Below are positions 11,523 through 23,319 of a stretch of DNA of 64,000 nucleotides, in pieces. Each line of letters opens with the position of its first letter. Within the stretch, counting starts at the first letter, position 1. Made by a program: the position numbers and the translations under genes. The stretch is from Paracentrotus lividus (lineage: Eukaryota; Echinodermata; Echinoidea; Camarodonta; Echinidae), in NCBI GenBank assembly GCA_940671915.1, contig CALNVZ010003425.1, forward strand, positions 36,354,478-36,418,477, given 5' to 3'. The notes below the pieces were generated by a model. The model saw nothing but the letters and a program-made list of their open reading frames with translations, was not told where the DNA came from and ran no database searches.

Positions 11523-11603
11523 TTAACCTTCTTTGTGCTTTGTAGCCATATGGCTACATAATAATTATGTAGCCATATGGCTACAAAGCACAAAGAGGGT
11601 TAA
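11523..11603. mobile_element. 73-bp palindromic element between TTAA duplications
   Basis: TTAA at 11523-11526 and 11600-11603 flank a near-perfect palindrome (11527-11599) built on TTTGTAGCCATATGGCTACA in each arm, with only a few bases at the centre. It cannot code for anything. It has the form of a minimal TTAA-targeting foldback MITE (piggyBac- or Kolobok-type target choice). Confidence 0.75.
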
Positions 11604-12354
11604 TTGGCATTGTTTTGTTGAATTGTTTGAAAGGCTTCATGTTTAAGTAAGACCTGTTTTGAAACAAAGACATGTAGCTTGTATGTCTTCATGAAGCATA
11701 TGGATGGAAGGGCTTCCAGCTTGAGAAAGACCTGTTATGAAGTTAACTTCCTTGTAATTTTTTTTTAACTTGTTGACAACTACTAACATGAATGCATAGC
11801 ATAGACATCATCAGTCCAGCTGTCTGAAACATCAAGCCTTTTCTTCTATCAACTCTTCTTTTTTTTTCTCTCTCTTTTTTTTTTTCAATCTCTTCTCTAC
11901 AATGTATCACCAGTCCTTTTTGGGACTTGCATGGAATTCTGTAAACCTCATTAACATTATCTGAAACACCATGCAAGCTTCTACTTTTGTAAATCTTCCA
12001 AACAAGGGATTAATTTGTTTGTTGTACATCATTAAAAAGGGCTATTGTTAGAATGAAGCCAAAAATATTATCGCTTTACTGGATTAAAAGAGTTTCTTTA
12101 TTCTTCATTCATTAGGTAAAAGATTTTTTTTTTTTTTTTTTTTTTTTTAAATTGGTGGAAGATACTCTGACTCTGATTTGATGTACGGAAAAAAAAAGAA
12201 TTCAATATTCATCATTTGGGTAATTCGCCATGGCTCCCCAGTTGTAAAAGAGAACCCTAGTAGTGCCATCTCAGCTCAGCTGTATGCTATTTGAATAGAG
12301 ATAAGCTCACATTATCACAGTCACTGTGACTCTTGATTCCAGTCGGTACTGTAT

Positions 12355-12710
12355 CCATATACTATGATTATTGTTATTGTATTATCCAGAATATATCGTA
12401 TGATTATTATTTTATGATTCAAAATATATTTTATGATTTTTGTTCTTTAATAATTCACAATATATCTAATAATTATTGGTAAATGATTAAGAATATACGT
12501 TGATTAATATTATAGGATTCAGAATATATGCTATTATTATTATTATATGATTCAGAATATATGTTATGATCATTGTTATTTTATGATTAAGAAAATATGT
12601 AAGGATTATTAATATTTTTATTCTATAATTTAGAGTGAATGTTACGATTATTGTTATTATATCATTCAGATTATAAATATTTAATGATTATTTTTATTGT
12701 TATGATTCAG
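12355..12710 (+). repeat. degenerate array of TATGATTCAGAATATAT units
   Basis: About ten diverged copies of a 30-45-base unit, with GATTCAG-like cores near 12386, 12416, 12454, 12487, 12517, 12549, 12585, 12630, 12662 and 12704. The final copy, TTATGATTCAG, is the splice acceptor of the last ARB2A exon. Confidence 0.65.
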
Positions 12711-13133
12711 AACACTGTGAATTGGGTATCATCCAGTCAGCCCTTGGACACGCCCATTCCATCTTCTAAGACCCTCGATAGCAAGAGAGTTTCAGCAGGC
12801 ACCAAGATCCACGCAGAGACCTCCTGGACAAGCTTCAAATCCGTCTTCACCTACCTCAAGGACAAAGAGGATGAACTGATGGCCAAGGAGCAAAGTCAGC
12901 CTCGAAGGATTCCCGGTGCCAGCATCGCACACAACGAGGACCTCGATGACGAAGAGGATGATGTCGATGATGAGGGTACTCAAGAACTGAACAGGGAATC
13001 GACGGACGAGGAGAGTCAAGACGGCCATCGGGTGAAGCCAACCAGTGCGAGGTCGGCCGGTATCGATATATCTTCGTCCGACGAGGACACTGAGGCTAGT
13101 TTTGACTTCACGAGGTATAGTGAGGAGTTATGA
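12711..13133 (+). CDS. ARB2A: ARB2A terminal exon
   Basis: 140 codons and a TGA stop, following the TTATGATTCAG acceptor. It opens with NTVNWVSSSQPLDTPI, then RVSAGT and TSWTSFKSVF, matching vertebrate [35 protein letters not shown]. That is the diagnostic C-terminal block of FAM172A. The tail after it is unlike vertebrates: an acidic run (DLDDEEDDVDDEG) and a Ser/Asp/Glu-rich end (SSSDEDTEASFDF) replace the basic vertebrate C terminus, so I see no sign of the vertebrate nuclear-localisation-like basic end. Confidence 0.93.
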   Translation, partial: NTVNWVSSSQPLDTPIPSSKTLDSKRVSAGTKIHAETSWTSFKSVFTYLKDKEDELMAKEQSQPRRIPGASIAHNEDLDDEEDDVDDEGTQELNRESTDEESQDGHRVKPTSARSAGIDISSSDEDTEASFDFTRYSEEL

Positions 13134-14160
13134 TTGTGAAGCAATTATTTTATTTATTGAAGTGGAACTCCATCTGTTCAGCTAGATACCCAATGTCATG
13201 TGATGTTACGAGATGTAGCCAGTCAGAGAATTTGAGCAATAATCTCATCTGCCAATCTCCCTGATGCACATTATTTGTCTGTACTCCCAATGTCATGAAG
13301 AATTGTCCAGTGCAATCGATTATTAAATTTGCTGAATTTTACCATTTTAATTGTACTGTTTTGAAATTGTCTAACAAAATTTACATTCATATTTACAAAA
13401 ATATACAAGCATAGTATGTTATTAGCAACCATTCAATATCTTATTAGCCTTTTTCTTTTTAAGAGTTTGAGTGATTTACTTTAAAAATCACAAATGTGTA
13501 TTAAAGTGGTCCAGACTTTAAACAGTCACTACCACTAAATGAATAATACTGAAATAATACTGAAAATGTTCATGCAATAGAAACTGCCATTTGATAAAAT
13601 TCATTTTGTCAGTCAACAGTGGTGTCTTGTATCTCACTGATCTTAGATGTTCTGGGACTATATTGCATAAAACTAACCATCAATGGTAACTAGTGTGGTA
13701 ACACTGCTGAACAACCAATCAAAATCCATTTTCCTTGGAAATTTCCATTAATGGCAAAGTTCCCATTAATGGTTATTTTTATGCCCTGATATAATAATAA
13801 TGATAATAATATACCACTTTTATATAGCCCATATCACTATACATGTAAGTCCCTATGCGCTTTAAAAAAATTAAAAATAGAATGAAAGATAACAAAAATA
13901 GACATAGAAATTGAGATATTCAGTACAACATCTAGTACATGATCAAAAGTAAGATTGAAATAAGAAGGTTTTCAAACACTTGCTTTCTGCAAGCTACTTT
14001 TGTATTGCCTATCAACACTTTCAGGGACTTTAAAGCTGGTGTATAGTTTCGGGAGTAAAAAAAAATAATTTTGATTCGCATTTAGATAAATTATGAAAGA
14101 TTGAATACAATAATAAAGCATATTAAAGTACTTGAAATCTGGTTTTGGTGTCTTTATTTC
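13134..14160 (+). terminator. ARB2A 3' UTR and candidate poly(A) signal
   Basis: Non-coding sequence after the stop. AATAAA at 14112-14117 is the clearest canonical poly(A) signal, about 1 kb downstream. A LINE-tail repeat lies at 13789-13865 inside this stretch, so cleavage upstream of it at a variant signal is possible. Confidence 0.4.
13789..13865 (-). repeat. solo LINE 3' tail
   Basis: ATAATAATAATGATAATAAT, then TTTTATATAGCCC and CCCTATGCGCTTTAAA. Read on the minus strand this is the same layout as the end of the LINE at 34912. Confidence 0.55.
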
Positions 14161-16060
14161 ATAATATCAGTATTAAAAAGCTAAGTCGGGGATCCGACTC
14201 ATGTTAGCGCTTACGTGGAAAACCAATGGAGATTCTCTTGTGTGCGTGTTACACACAGATCGTTCGCATTATTCACGCCGTAACCTCCGGCGTGCGAAAT
14301 TCTCAGCAGAGGTCTAAACGGCAGTTACATTACCCTTCATTCAAAAAATGTCAATGAAATTCATCGGAAATAATGAAAGGAATGTCACAAGATCTCTCAC
14401 ACATATCTTTTAGTGCAATGTGGACAACATGTAAAGTTTTACATTTGATCGGTTTTGTGCCAATTCCTTTTTTGTTACCAAAACTATACACCAGGTTTAA
14501 ATACAACAGTCCACTCCTGTTATAAAAAGATGCTCATGATCAAGTCAAATAAAATAAAGAAATCTCACTGTACAGAAAACATGATATCTCACACATGTAT
14601 GTATCATAAAAATTGGGATGGGATTATTTGCTTTGTTATAACGAAATCTCATTGTATTCATGATATACCTGGATTACACTGTAACCCATACTAAAGCAAT
14701 TTCATGAAGAATACTATGAATCACAAATATTTTATAAGTGGTTATTTTCACGTTGGTCGCGAGTCTCTACTCGTAAACATTTATAGTAATGAAAACATCA
14801 CAAAAATTGTGAAATTAAGCTCTCGTGAATTTCCCATTACCTGGTCCAAAATTGAGAAATATCTGTACGCAAAAACATTGGCTTATACTGTAATGGTGCA
14901 GTCATATGAATGACACAGCTAGGCCAACGCACATTCCGAAAATGTCTTACGCTGGGTGTGTGTTGAGAGCGCTTAACCAACGATGTGCATTCATTGCATA
15001 TTTTGATATGTGCTGTCTATGTATATGCTGTGTGTTTGTTGTTTGCAATTTAAATTAAATTTCAATGTGACTGCTGCATAACACATGTCTTAAGGATCTT
15101 TTGATGAATCTGTAGTAATCATGAATACTTCCTGTTTATTTCTTTGTGTACCATTTATATCTAATGGTATCATATATTTTTAATAAAAATATTACATGTA
15201 CATGTATCTCTTTAAAATGCATTTTATAAATTGTGACTTATTTTTACCTTGTACAAAGTTTCATATTTTTTTGGCTGTTGGTAGTAATGGAATTCTTGCA
15301 TTTTAAACCCAAGTCAAATTAAATTTTGTCACCCACCATACAACTACGCAATTCGTCAATTACCCTTGGGCAACTGGTCGCTGGTCGGGCAACAAGTTTG
15401 GGGGGTGTTGGAAGGAAAGTGAGAAAGTTTAGAAACCAAATTAATGATATGTTCATAGAGGGGTCAGTTTCAAAGCGTTACACATAACTGAAAGTTGTAT
15501 TAAAATTTCTAGTTATAACACATCACCTCTTTGCAAAGATCATATTCAAGGGATGTCCATCAATGAGTTCAGTTCATTTACTTTCAAGAGGCTGATAACA
15601 TTTTTTTAATGATGTTTTTTATTAGAAATATTATTTTTATAATCATTATCGAAGCATTAAAATATATTTATGTCATCTTTAAAATAAAAATTCTGCATTT
15701 GATAAATATGTTGTGATGAGGTTATTAAATGGTTCCTGTTATTATATCACAATATTCTACATCATTGCACAAACATCAAATTTTTAAGTACTTTTCTAAA
15801 ATTTAAATATGTGGTTATGCTCTTGCCTCCAATATAAAAATCAATTAAATTCTTATTACATTACACTGCTGATAAAATTTTGATTAAATATGAAGTTATT
15901 TTGTCTTTAAATATACGATTGTTGAGATTGTGATGTAGAAGACACTATTCGATTCCTGTTCACTTGACCTATACTTACATACAATCCTGTTAATGACTAT
16001 GTTAAAGCCAGCAGGATCCCTGAATTTTCAAGCCTTGAAGTCGCATAGAGAGAATGAACC
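14161..16060. other. intergenic stretch with no recognised feature
   Basis: AT-rich. Short open frames at 14455-14694 and 14704-14913 have no protein character. A GC-richer patch at 14186-14300 (CTCCGGCGTGCG) may be a repeat end. Confidence 0.5.
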
Positions 16061-16069
16061 CAGCATAGC

Positions 16070-16298
16070 TTAAATCTGTGGTTTAACTATGGCCTGCTAA
16101 AAGGGACTCAATCCTGAAAAGTAGATGTCCAATTCAACATAAGTTTTGGTAGTGAAATTATTAAAAACTGCTTGAGAGTGATAAGTACAAAAGTTCCCTA
16201 ACAATTGAAACAGGATTCCAGAAGTAAAAGTGATAAAAACATGCAACATAGACCGATTGATTCCCTTTTAGCAAGCCATAGTTAAACCACAGATTTAA
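16070..16298. repeat. MITE-like hairpin, 44-bp arms
   Basis: CTTAAATCTGTGGTTTAACT at about 16070 is matched in reverse complement by the sequence ending CACAGATTTAAG at 16298. The arms are about 44 bp with about 140 bp between. The downstream AATACGGGCC word (16329) resembles the end of the 7726/11364 pair. Confidence 0.6.
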
Positions 16299-16339
16299 GC
16301 TAGGCTTAAAGTTAGGCGGCTTTTGATAATACGGGCCAC

Positions 16340-17902
16340 AAATAATTGTACCTTTAACAGTTCAAATAATCTCTTGAAGAAGAATAATAATAGGGGCCAT
16401 TTGTGGCCAAAGGTGTGTTCTAGTGATGGATTGTCAATCATAAGGTACATGTACAGTCTACTCATGTTATATCAAGATGATTTGGACCAAGCCAATTACC
16501 TCTCTATAATTAAAGGGACTTATAATTGATAAACCATGGGGAAATTGCCTTATTTCCGACGAAATGATAACGTTGCATGGACAGCCTGAAGGGTGTTACG
16601 TAATCTTCACCGATAACACGTCTGGTCAAGGAAGAGAGCGACCTTGGAGGTAATCCTTCATGGCTAGACTAACTAACCAGAATTATGAAGTAAATCTGAC
16701 CTATGTTTTGTTTTTGAAATTGAGCATTATACAAGTCCTCTCTTTGAATTTATGCGATGAGACCCGTTGAGAGTCTAGAAACTAAGGATTGTTGAGGAAT
16801 TTGAGAACCCGAAGCTATTGATCGACTGAATTCGGTCAACTTCGTAATGTTCACTGTCGGAATGTTAATCTCCAGTAGACCGGCCCATGTGTGAGCCTCA
16901 CTGTCGATTATGTACAAGTCAATGGAGCTCAAGAAAAGTGCGCATTCCCCACAATCTCCGACTTTCAAGCCCCTTTAATAAGATCTCACTATAGATGAAT
17001 TCGGTTTGGGTCATGATGGCAGCCATTGCTGGAGGGGGGGGGGGGGGCTTCCAATGTACTACGAATGCTCCTTGTGTGCGCATGTATGCATAACAAAGGA
17101 AAATTTACAAACGCGCAGACATACGCGCACATGGCGCTTGCGTAGTCCCCTGGGTAACCCCCAGCTATATGGCGGGCACGTAGAGGGCTCACTTCAATGA
17201 AATGTTGCCTGAATTCGTCTATACTGAATACAATACAACGTAGACACATGTGTTTGAGATTGGGGCAGTGAGAATAATGGTATCAACTGTATGAAGTTAT
17301 AAATCAATATCGTCCTTTTTGCGGGACATTATTCTCGACCCAGGTGAGGTATGAAAAAATGCCTTATACGCTTGAACACCCTCTTACAGTTACTCAGCTT
17401 AAGCAGGGTAAAAGTACAGTTATACTCCCATTTTATTAAGCATGACTTTGCATTTTTCTAGTCTGTATCAAATGAAATGGTACAAGTAGGACACATTTTT
17501 TATGGTATGAAGATTAATGACAATCTAATAGATATTTCCATAAAGCAGGAAAAATGGACTTTCGTCTGCAATTGTTTTCATTTCATTTGGTGCTTTTTCA
17601 TTAGTCATTTGGTAAATCTTGAGATACATGTATGATTAATTTTCTGCATTCAAGAAAAGTCCATTTTGTGCATACCCTGTCTATGGCTTTGTGTAGGTTT
17701 CACACAGATAGAACCATGACTCAATGCTCTGAACAATAGATTTTTGTGATTTCCATTACCTTCTCGTTGCACAAAATGAAGTGTACAATAGTAAATTATA
17801 CAAAATAAACAAGAAATCTTATGGTTTTTTATTTGGTACTACTTACTCACTAGTTTTCCTTTTTTTTAAATGGTCTGTATTCCCTACCTTTGCACATATA
17901 TA
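16340..17902. other. intergenic stretch; one repeat shared with 25.1 kb
   Basis: At 17000-17180, GCAGCCATTGCTGG, a G-run, GGAAAATTTACA and AGCTATATGGCGG appear, similar in reverse complement to 25105-25230. The rest shows no gene. Confidence 0.45.
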
Positions 17903-18401
17903 TGTGACCCGTCATATCAAAATCAGACATAAGTCGCCAGAAAAGACTAAAAATGGCAACAAAACAATCCATTATTTAAAGGCTTTCCCCTAATCATTTT
18001 TACTCAATTTTTTTTACAGAGCGTAGAAGAAACATTGAAAATTCAGATAATTTAAGATTTCTCCCTCAAATAAGACAATTGTTTATTATTTAGCCTGTTT
18101 CCTTGACACTGTGCTGAATTTGCCCGGCGACTTGTGTCTGATTTTGATGTGATGCATCAAATAAAAATGAGAGACAAGTCACCAAACAAAATCAACACAT
18201 ATCAAGGAAATCAGCAAAATAATAAAAAATTGTCTAATCTGGGGGAACATATTTTTTTATTTTCTGAATCTTCAACATGTGATCTCTCTTAAACAATTGA
18301 GTGAAAATGATAAGAGGAAAGTTTTTAAAAATTGATTATTTTTCTAATATATTTGACTCTTTTCTGGCGACTTGTCTCTCATTTTGATATGATGTGTTAC
18401 A
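17903..18401. repeat. composite foldback repeat
   Basis: The end TGTGACCCGTCATATCAAAA at 17903 faces TTTTGATATGATGTGTTACA ending near 18401. Between them, at about 18129-18182, a GGCGACTTGT...TTTTGATGTGATGCATCA stretch adjoins an inverted ACAAGTCACC. The whole therefore looks like two hairpins back to back that share a centre. No coding capacity. Confidence 0.6.
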
Positions 18402-20329
18402 GATGACTACATGTAGATGTACATGTTCAAAATAACAAGATTTTATCAAATGAGTTAATTGACTTGGTCCAGAGCACATTGTTATAATATGAGACTGAGC
18501 TGTTACATTACATCACTTGGAAATGTTGTATGAAGTGCTACAAATGTCATACATTATTTTTGTCACGGAATACCCAACGTCGACTCTACTTGTTTTGTAT
18601 TAAAATGCTATGGATTGTTATCATTCCTATAAGTTATTTATAAATTTGTATAATAGATTTTTTTTTTCTTTTCTAGATTTAAATTTGTACATACATGTAC
18701 TATCTTTTTTTTTTTTAAATCAGTGAATAAATCATTTGAATTAATGTGATCCAATGTTTATGAGTGATTATTTCAGACATTGTAATATTTGCAGGCATTG
18801 TACAAATCAGGGAATATTCCTGACTTGCTACCAATTTTTTCTATCAAACCCCTTTACCCTAACCCTTCTTGTAAGTGTGACCCTTTCCCTTCAAGTATCC
18901 CTCAACCTAAAATTACAAAATAAACACCAAAAAGACAATTAAGAAAACTAAAGAAAACTAAAAATTCATGGTTTTCTTATTGTCAAGCAATGTCGGCATA
19001 TGCCGATTCAGCGTTATAAGCATGCATGCATGCCAGCAGCTAAACTGCCAAAGCTTATTACCTAAACCGCCCGTTGTTTCTGCACTTGGAAAAATAAATG
19101 GGTAAGATTATGGTTGAATATTTTGTCAAAGTAGAAGATGTACTTTCAGTCTGGACGCACAGTTCCCCGGAATGCCTTATAAGCGACTTATAAGCCATTA
19201 ATCATTGGCTATTCATAAACCCTTATCTTTTGGGCGATTTATACGCAAACGAACAATGGGCGATTTATACGCAAACGAACAACGAGAACACGCCACTAAA
19301 CCAACAACAATTAAGTGAACACTACACTGTACAATGCACAACCTTCCATCAAAACAAGCTTGCGATTACCCATCACCTCGTACCAAAATCGACATAGAAT
19401 TCCACTTTCTTATATTTTATATAAATTATATGAAAGATAGTTTTGGAGGATCCATTTACTTACTGATACCGCACAGGTAAGCAAATTTAAATTATTTCTT
19501 GTTTTTCCATCAAAATCTTTCGAAATAGCGACGATGTCGCATCGTGTTCGTCAGTGTTTCTAGAATCTATTGCAACGTGTACAAAGTCAATTGAACATGC
19601 ACACACGGAGCGACACGTGGATGCATGAAATTGCCGAAACTCGATAATTTTTCATCAATACTGAAGCGATCCGATCAACATCCAAAGCCATCTCGCGTGC
19701 AGTTAAGGTGGCCAAATATCGTTCTTGCTATCGATACCCTCGCACGCTATTTTCACGCGGCCTCTGGCGATCATGCCACAACTGCATGATGTGTGCGATT
19801 GACCAATCAGCGCTCTCTGAATCAATGCTGAGAGTTTGCTCGCTGCTTGCTTGGCTATCTGTTCAACGCAGTCTATGGGCAATTGTTGTATGTGCACTTT
19901 TGATGCATATCGCATGTTCGACAGTACAAAGTACAGGCATCAAAGAGAAGTGAGAAATGAAAGTAATCTGTTGTGTTTGTATTAAAGTAAACTTAAATTT
20001 TTTATTACTATAAATTTGTAAATGTAATCATTACGATCACGCTGTCGCACATACATTACAAAATCAACGGCGATTTCGTGGTTTAGGTCCTTACTAGGCT
20101 TGCAATCATTTCAGATTTGAAGTCAATAGGTGAGAGGGTGCATTCCCCTTAGGTAATGCATCCTCTCACCTCCAAACAACCAGGAACATAGTCATCCCCA
20201 TGTTTCCAATTCTCATATTGTCGAAAACAAACATTCCCACATTCTGTGTAATTTTTAACTACATCATTGCGCATTGAGCACTTTTACTAAGTGGATAATG
20301 GCGTTGTAACTAACTTGAACATTTTATGA
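18402..20329. other. intergenic stretch with no recognised gene
   Basis: GGGCGATTTATACGCAAACG occurs twice in tandem (about 19233-19283). A GC-richer patch at 19500-19960 carries open frames on both strands without protein character; it might be a repeat or a CpG-like region. Confidence 0.45.
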
Positions 20330-20640
20330 CCAGCTTGTCACTATCTAGCCCTCTAATGCAAACTAGCTTGTTTTCCTGCAAGCTAGTGCACTAGCTAGTC
20401 ACAGGAAAGTAAAAATATTGGCACGCTTGCAACTAACTGGAAAAAATCCTGCAAGCTAGTCGCAAGCTAGTCGCAAGCTAGTCAGTCTCTATGGCAAGAT
20501 AGTTGCAAGATGGTTATTATGTTACAAGCTAGTTTTAAGGTGGCAGCTAGATTGCAGCACGCTTATTTTCTGAAAAACACGCTTAATAAGATTGTGACAA
20601 GTTAGTAACTAGCTTGCGATAAGCTTATTTTTGTATAAGG
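20330..20640. repeat. AAGCTAGT-rich short-motif repeat
   Basis: CAAGCTAGTCGCAAGCTAGT and variants occur on both strands at least eight times in 300 bases, ending with AACTAGCTTGCGATAAGC. It looks like a small element with dispersed or inverted copies of one 8-base word. Confidence 0.5.
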
Positions 20641-22860
20641 GCAAGTACCATGTATTATTATTATTATTATCATAGCAAGTTTCACTCTACCTCAAAGTCC
20701 ACTGGAACATTCATCTTGGGACATCATAACATACATTCATTTCAAACCAATACCTCAATTTAAATTCAATTTGTTCACTTTTATAATTATTGCATAATTC
20801 TGGCATACCGCTTTTCCATAATTGACTACATCGAATGTGGACTCAAAACACTATAACGGAAACTTCAAAGCATATCTTATTATCACTCCACCAACCTATT
20901 CTCTGCTATACCAATACCCAACCCTAGTTCCGACAACTCTGGATGACCTGTGGAAGCAGTAGATGCATGCTACCAGTACTGAAATATAGACCTATCATGG
21001 TATTTTCTTTTTCTCATTCGGCAAAATAAAAGAGCGAACAAGCGTACCCCACACAGTCGGAAGACTTTAGGTCACAAGGTGTGCGGTGTTGAGGCTCACA
21101 ACTACTCTGGCGACTATCTCCTTATGTTGTAAGGTTTGTGTTGGCTTTAGGTAGAGTGGCAAGAGACTACCAATTAAACTACACAATAGTAATAATACCA
21201 GATGCACAATTTATTTGAAAGTTAAGATCTTATTATTTTCTCATCAAATTGAATGAATCTCATGAAGATTTAAAGTATAAGTGGTAAAAGATACAGTTAT
21301 GAGTGAAAGTGAATTCAATGAGTTTTTTTATTTCTGACATATTTAGATCATACAGCCGAACAAAATATATGCTGTATCCATTACCATGGTCAACTTAAAT
21401 ATTCACATTTTATATTTTAACACGTACATGTATGATTATGCATAAGTTGTGTAATTTAGTCATCTTTCCCTTACATAGAAGAATGTTGAAACCATTCAAA
21501 CTCGAGTGGGAAGAAACTAAGACTAGTATATTGTTATTCAAACTGCACAATGTCTACTTTCAAAGTAAATATAATAATCTAAGTAGGCTAAAGTCTTACT
21601 CTTAAAGTACTTTCAATGAATAATGTATGAACACAGTTTAGTTTAGTTTATTTCATATTTCACACAAGATAACCATGAAAAAATAAGCAAAGAAAATATA
21701 ATTTCATCAGGATTCGACTAGAGAAGTCCTTATGGCAAGACAGGTGCTCTACTGGTTGAGCTGCGGTAAAGCCTTTACTCAGAAAACCCCTTAGCTTTCA
21801 ATGGTCGAGTGATCTGAAGCACCGACATAAGGGTTTGCCATAGCTCAGTCCTTAGAGTGTCTGTCTAGCAATCACGAATCCTATTTTCTTTGCTCATTTT
21901 TTCATATTTTATATATTAACGATACGATACGATATAAACATTCTTATAGCGCTTTTACTCATGATGATTTTCATAGCGCTTTACACCTTTTTAAACATAT
22001 ATATTCTGATCAGTTTCCCTCTTTGTTCAAACACAATGATTATAATACAAAATATATTAAACAAAATTCCCTTCTTTAAATGAAGTAGAACATTGATGCA
22101 TAAATTACAATAATTTCAGAGAAATGAAACAATGGTAATAACATAGAAGATACAGATTTGCAGACATAAATTGACAGGTGAAATATGAAGGCAACTATTA
22201 AAAGTAGAACTTGAATTTTATAGCTTCCCTAGTCCAAATATGATAATTAAAAAAAAAAAAAAAATGTAATTTATTTTATTGAAGGCCTTGGCTGTTTCCA
22301 TGCATGAATGTTTGAATGTTTCTTTCTAAAGCTAAATTGAGCCTTCGAAAACATATTAGTTCTTTAGGATTTTGGAGAAAGAGCTTAAAAGAGAAATGGG
22401 ATGATAATTTGCGATATCATGCTTACAGTACCTTTCTTACATATTGTTACTTTCATTTTTGTTTTTGTTTTTTGTTTTTTTTTTGGGGGGGGGGGCACTA
22501 CTCTATTTGTTATACCCTTATACAGTGTATACATGTATACACATGTATACACTGTAATACATGTGTAATACATAGGCCTGTATAGCAAAATCCCTCAAAA
22601 CTGGAAAAATTTTACTTTAGATAAGACCTTCAAACCTTCCCCAGCAAAAATGTGGATTAAAGGCCCTTGGCTCCTACGGTACTACTTCATTTGTAATCTT
22701 CTTTGAAAGAAAGTTTGTAATACTGTCATATCTGGAACTTTTTTCAATATCAATAATTTTGTTCAAAGTATCTGGAGAAAACATACATATATATATATAT
22801 TGACGGATTGGTCTTTTTAACAAAGTGGTCGGCGAACCACGAGTCTCGCCAGGTTTCGTG
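20641..22860. other. intergenic stretch; tRNA-like and LINE-tail-like pieces
   Basis: CCATAGCTCAGTCCTTAGAG at about 21838 resembles an A box, but there is no B box. At 21918-21990 CGATACGATACGATATAAAC is followed by two AGCGCTTT words, as in the LINE tails. At 22470-22495 a T run passes directly into a G run. No gene recognised. Confidence 0.45.
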
Positions 22861-23285
22861 ACCAATACGTAATGCACTATGACCTTTTGACCCCTATATC
22901 TTCATTAACAAACATACATTAATTGTATTATATACGCACTGATCATTTGTTCCAAGTTTGAAAATTGATGCAGAAATAAAGAAATGTCAAAAAGTAAGAT
23001 GACTTTTTGACCCCTAGATGACCTTTGACCTCACCATCCTCATCAACAAACATGTGGCATTTACTCAATGATCATTGATGCAGAAATAACATTTAGGAAA
23101 ACTTTAGGAAAAATGATGTACATAGCCTAAAAATTAGGCCTTTGACCTCAAAATCCTCATAAAAAAACATGGTATTAACCAAGGTCTGAACACAATTGAT
23201 GCAGAAATAAAGAAATGTTGCTGCGTAAGTTAAACTCAACATTTTCGTAACAGCTAAACTAATAAGACTAACAGACCAATAGACA
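22861..23285 (+). repeat. TGACCTTTGACC-type repeat
   Basis: GACCTTTTGACCCC, GACTTTTTGACCCC and GATGACCTTTGACCTC recur with TTGATGCAGAAATAA three times. It resembles the 43735-44250 repeat and, in reverse complement, the AGGTCA words of the satellite at 9630. Confidence 0.55.
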
Positions 23286-23319
23286 AACAGGAAAAGTGAT
23301 TACTAGGTCTATGCCCAAC

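Larger units (their letters stand above)
7629..12710 (+). other. long last intron of ARB2A, repeat-filled
   Basis: About 5.1 kb. Contents are listed separately: 33-bp inverted repeat pair (7726-7758 and 11332-11364), a G-run/C-run repeat with GAGACGTCTC words (8260-8880), a satellite (9630-10562), a 73-bp palindrome (11527-11599), T-runs, and a TATGATTCAG array running into the acceptor. The stretches 8890-9629 and 10700-11330 hold nothing I recognise. Confidence 0.7.
1863..14117 (+). other. ARB2A: ARB2A (FAM172A) gene, visible span
   Basis: Overview of the locus. Seven exon blocks in order (1863-1964, 3804-about 4032, about 4721-4915, 5750-5827, 6572-6691, 7512-7628, 12711-13133) match the vertebrate FAM172A/ARB2A protein in order from near its N terminus to its C terminus. 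The family carries an Arb2 domain, an alpha/beta-hydrolase-like fold. Vertebrate FAM172A has been linked to nuclear chromatin and co-transcriptional splicing control, and fission yeast Arb2 to the argonaute siRNA chaperone complex. Exons upstream of 1863 are missing or lie before the window. The second and third blocks contain frameshifts while the rest are clean. Confidence 0.88.

Noticed and set aside
16750..16968. 72-codon minus-strand frame (SSIDLYIIDSEAHTWAGLLE)
   Set aside because: Somewhat protein-like, but without splice partners or a family I recognise; too short to support alone.
21838..21890. tRNA-like sequence with CATAGCTCAGTCC
   Set aside because: Only an A-box-like word; no B box, and the stems do not pair.
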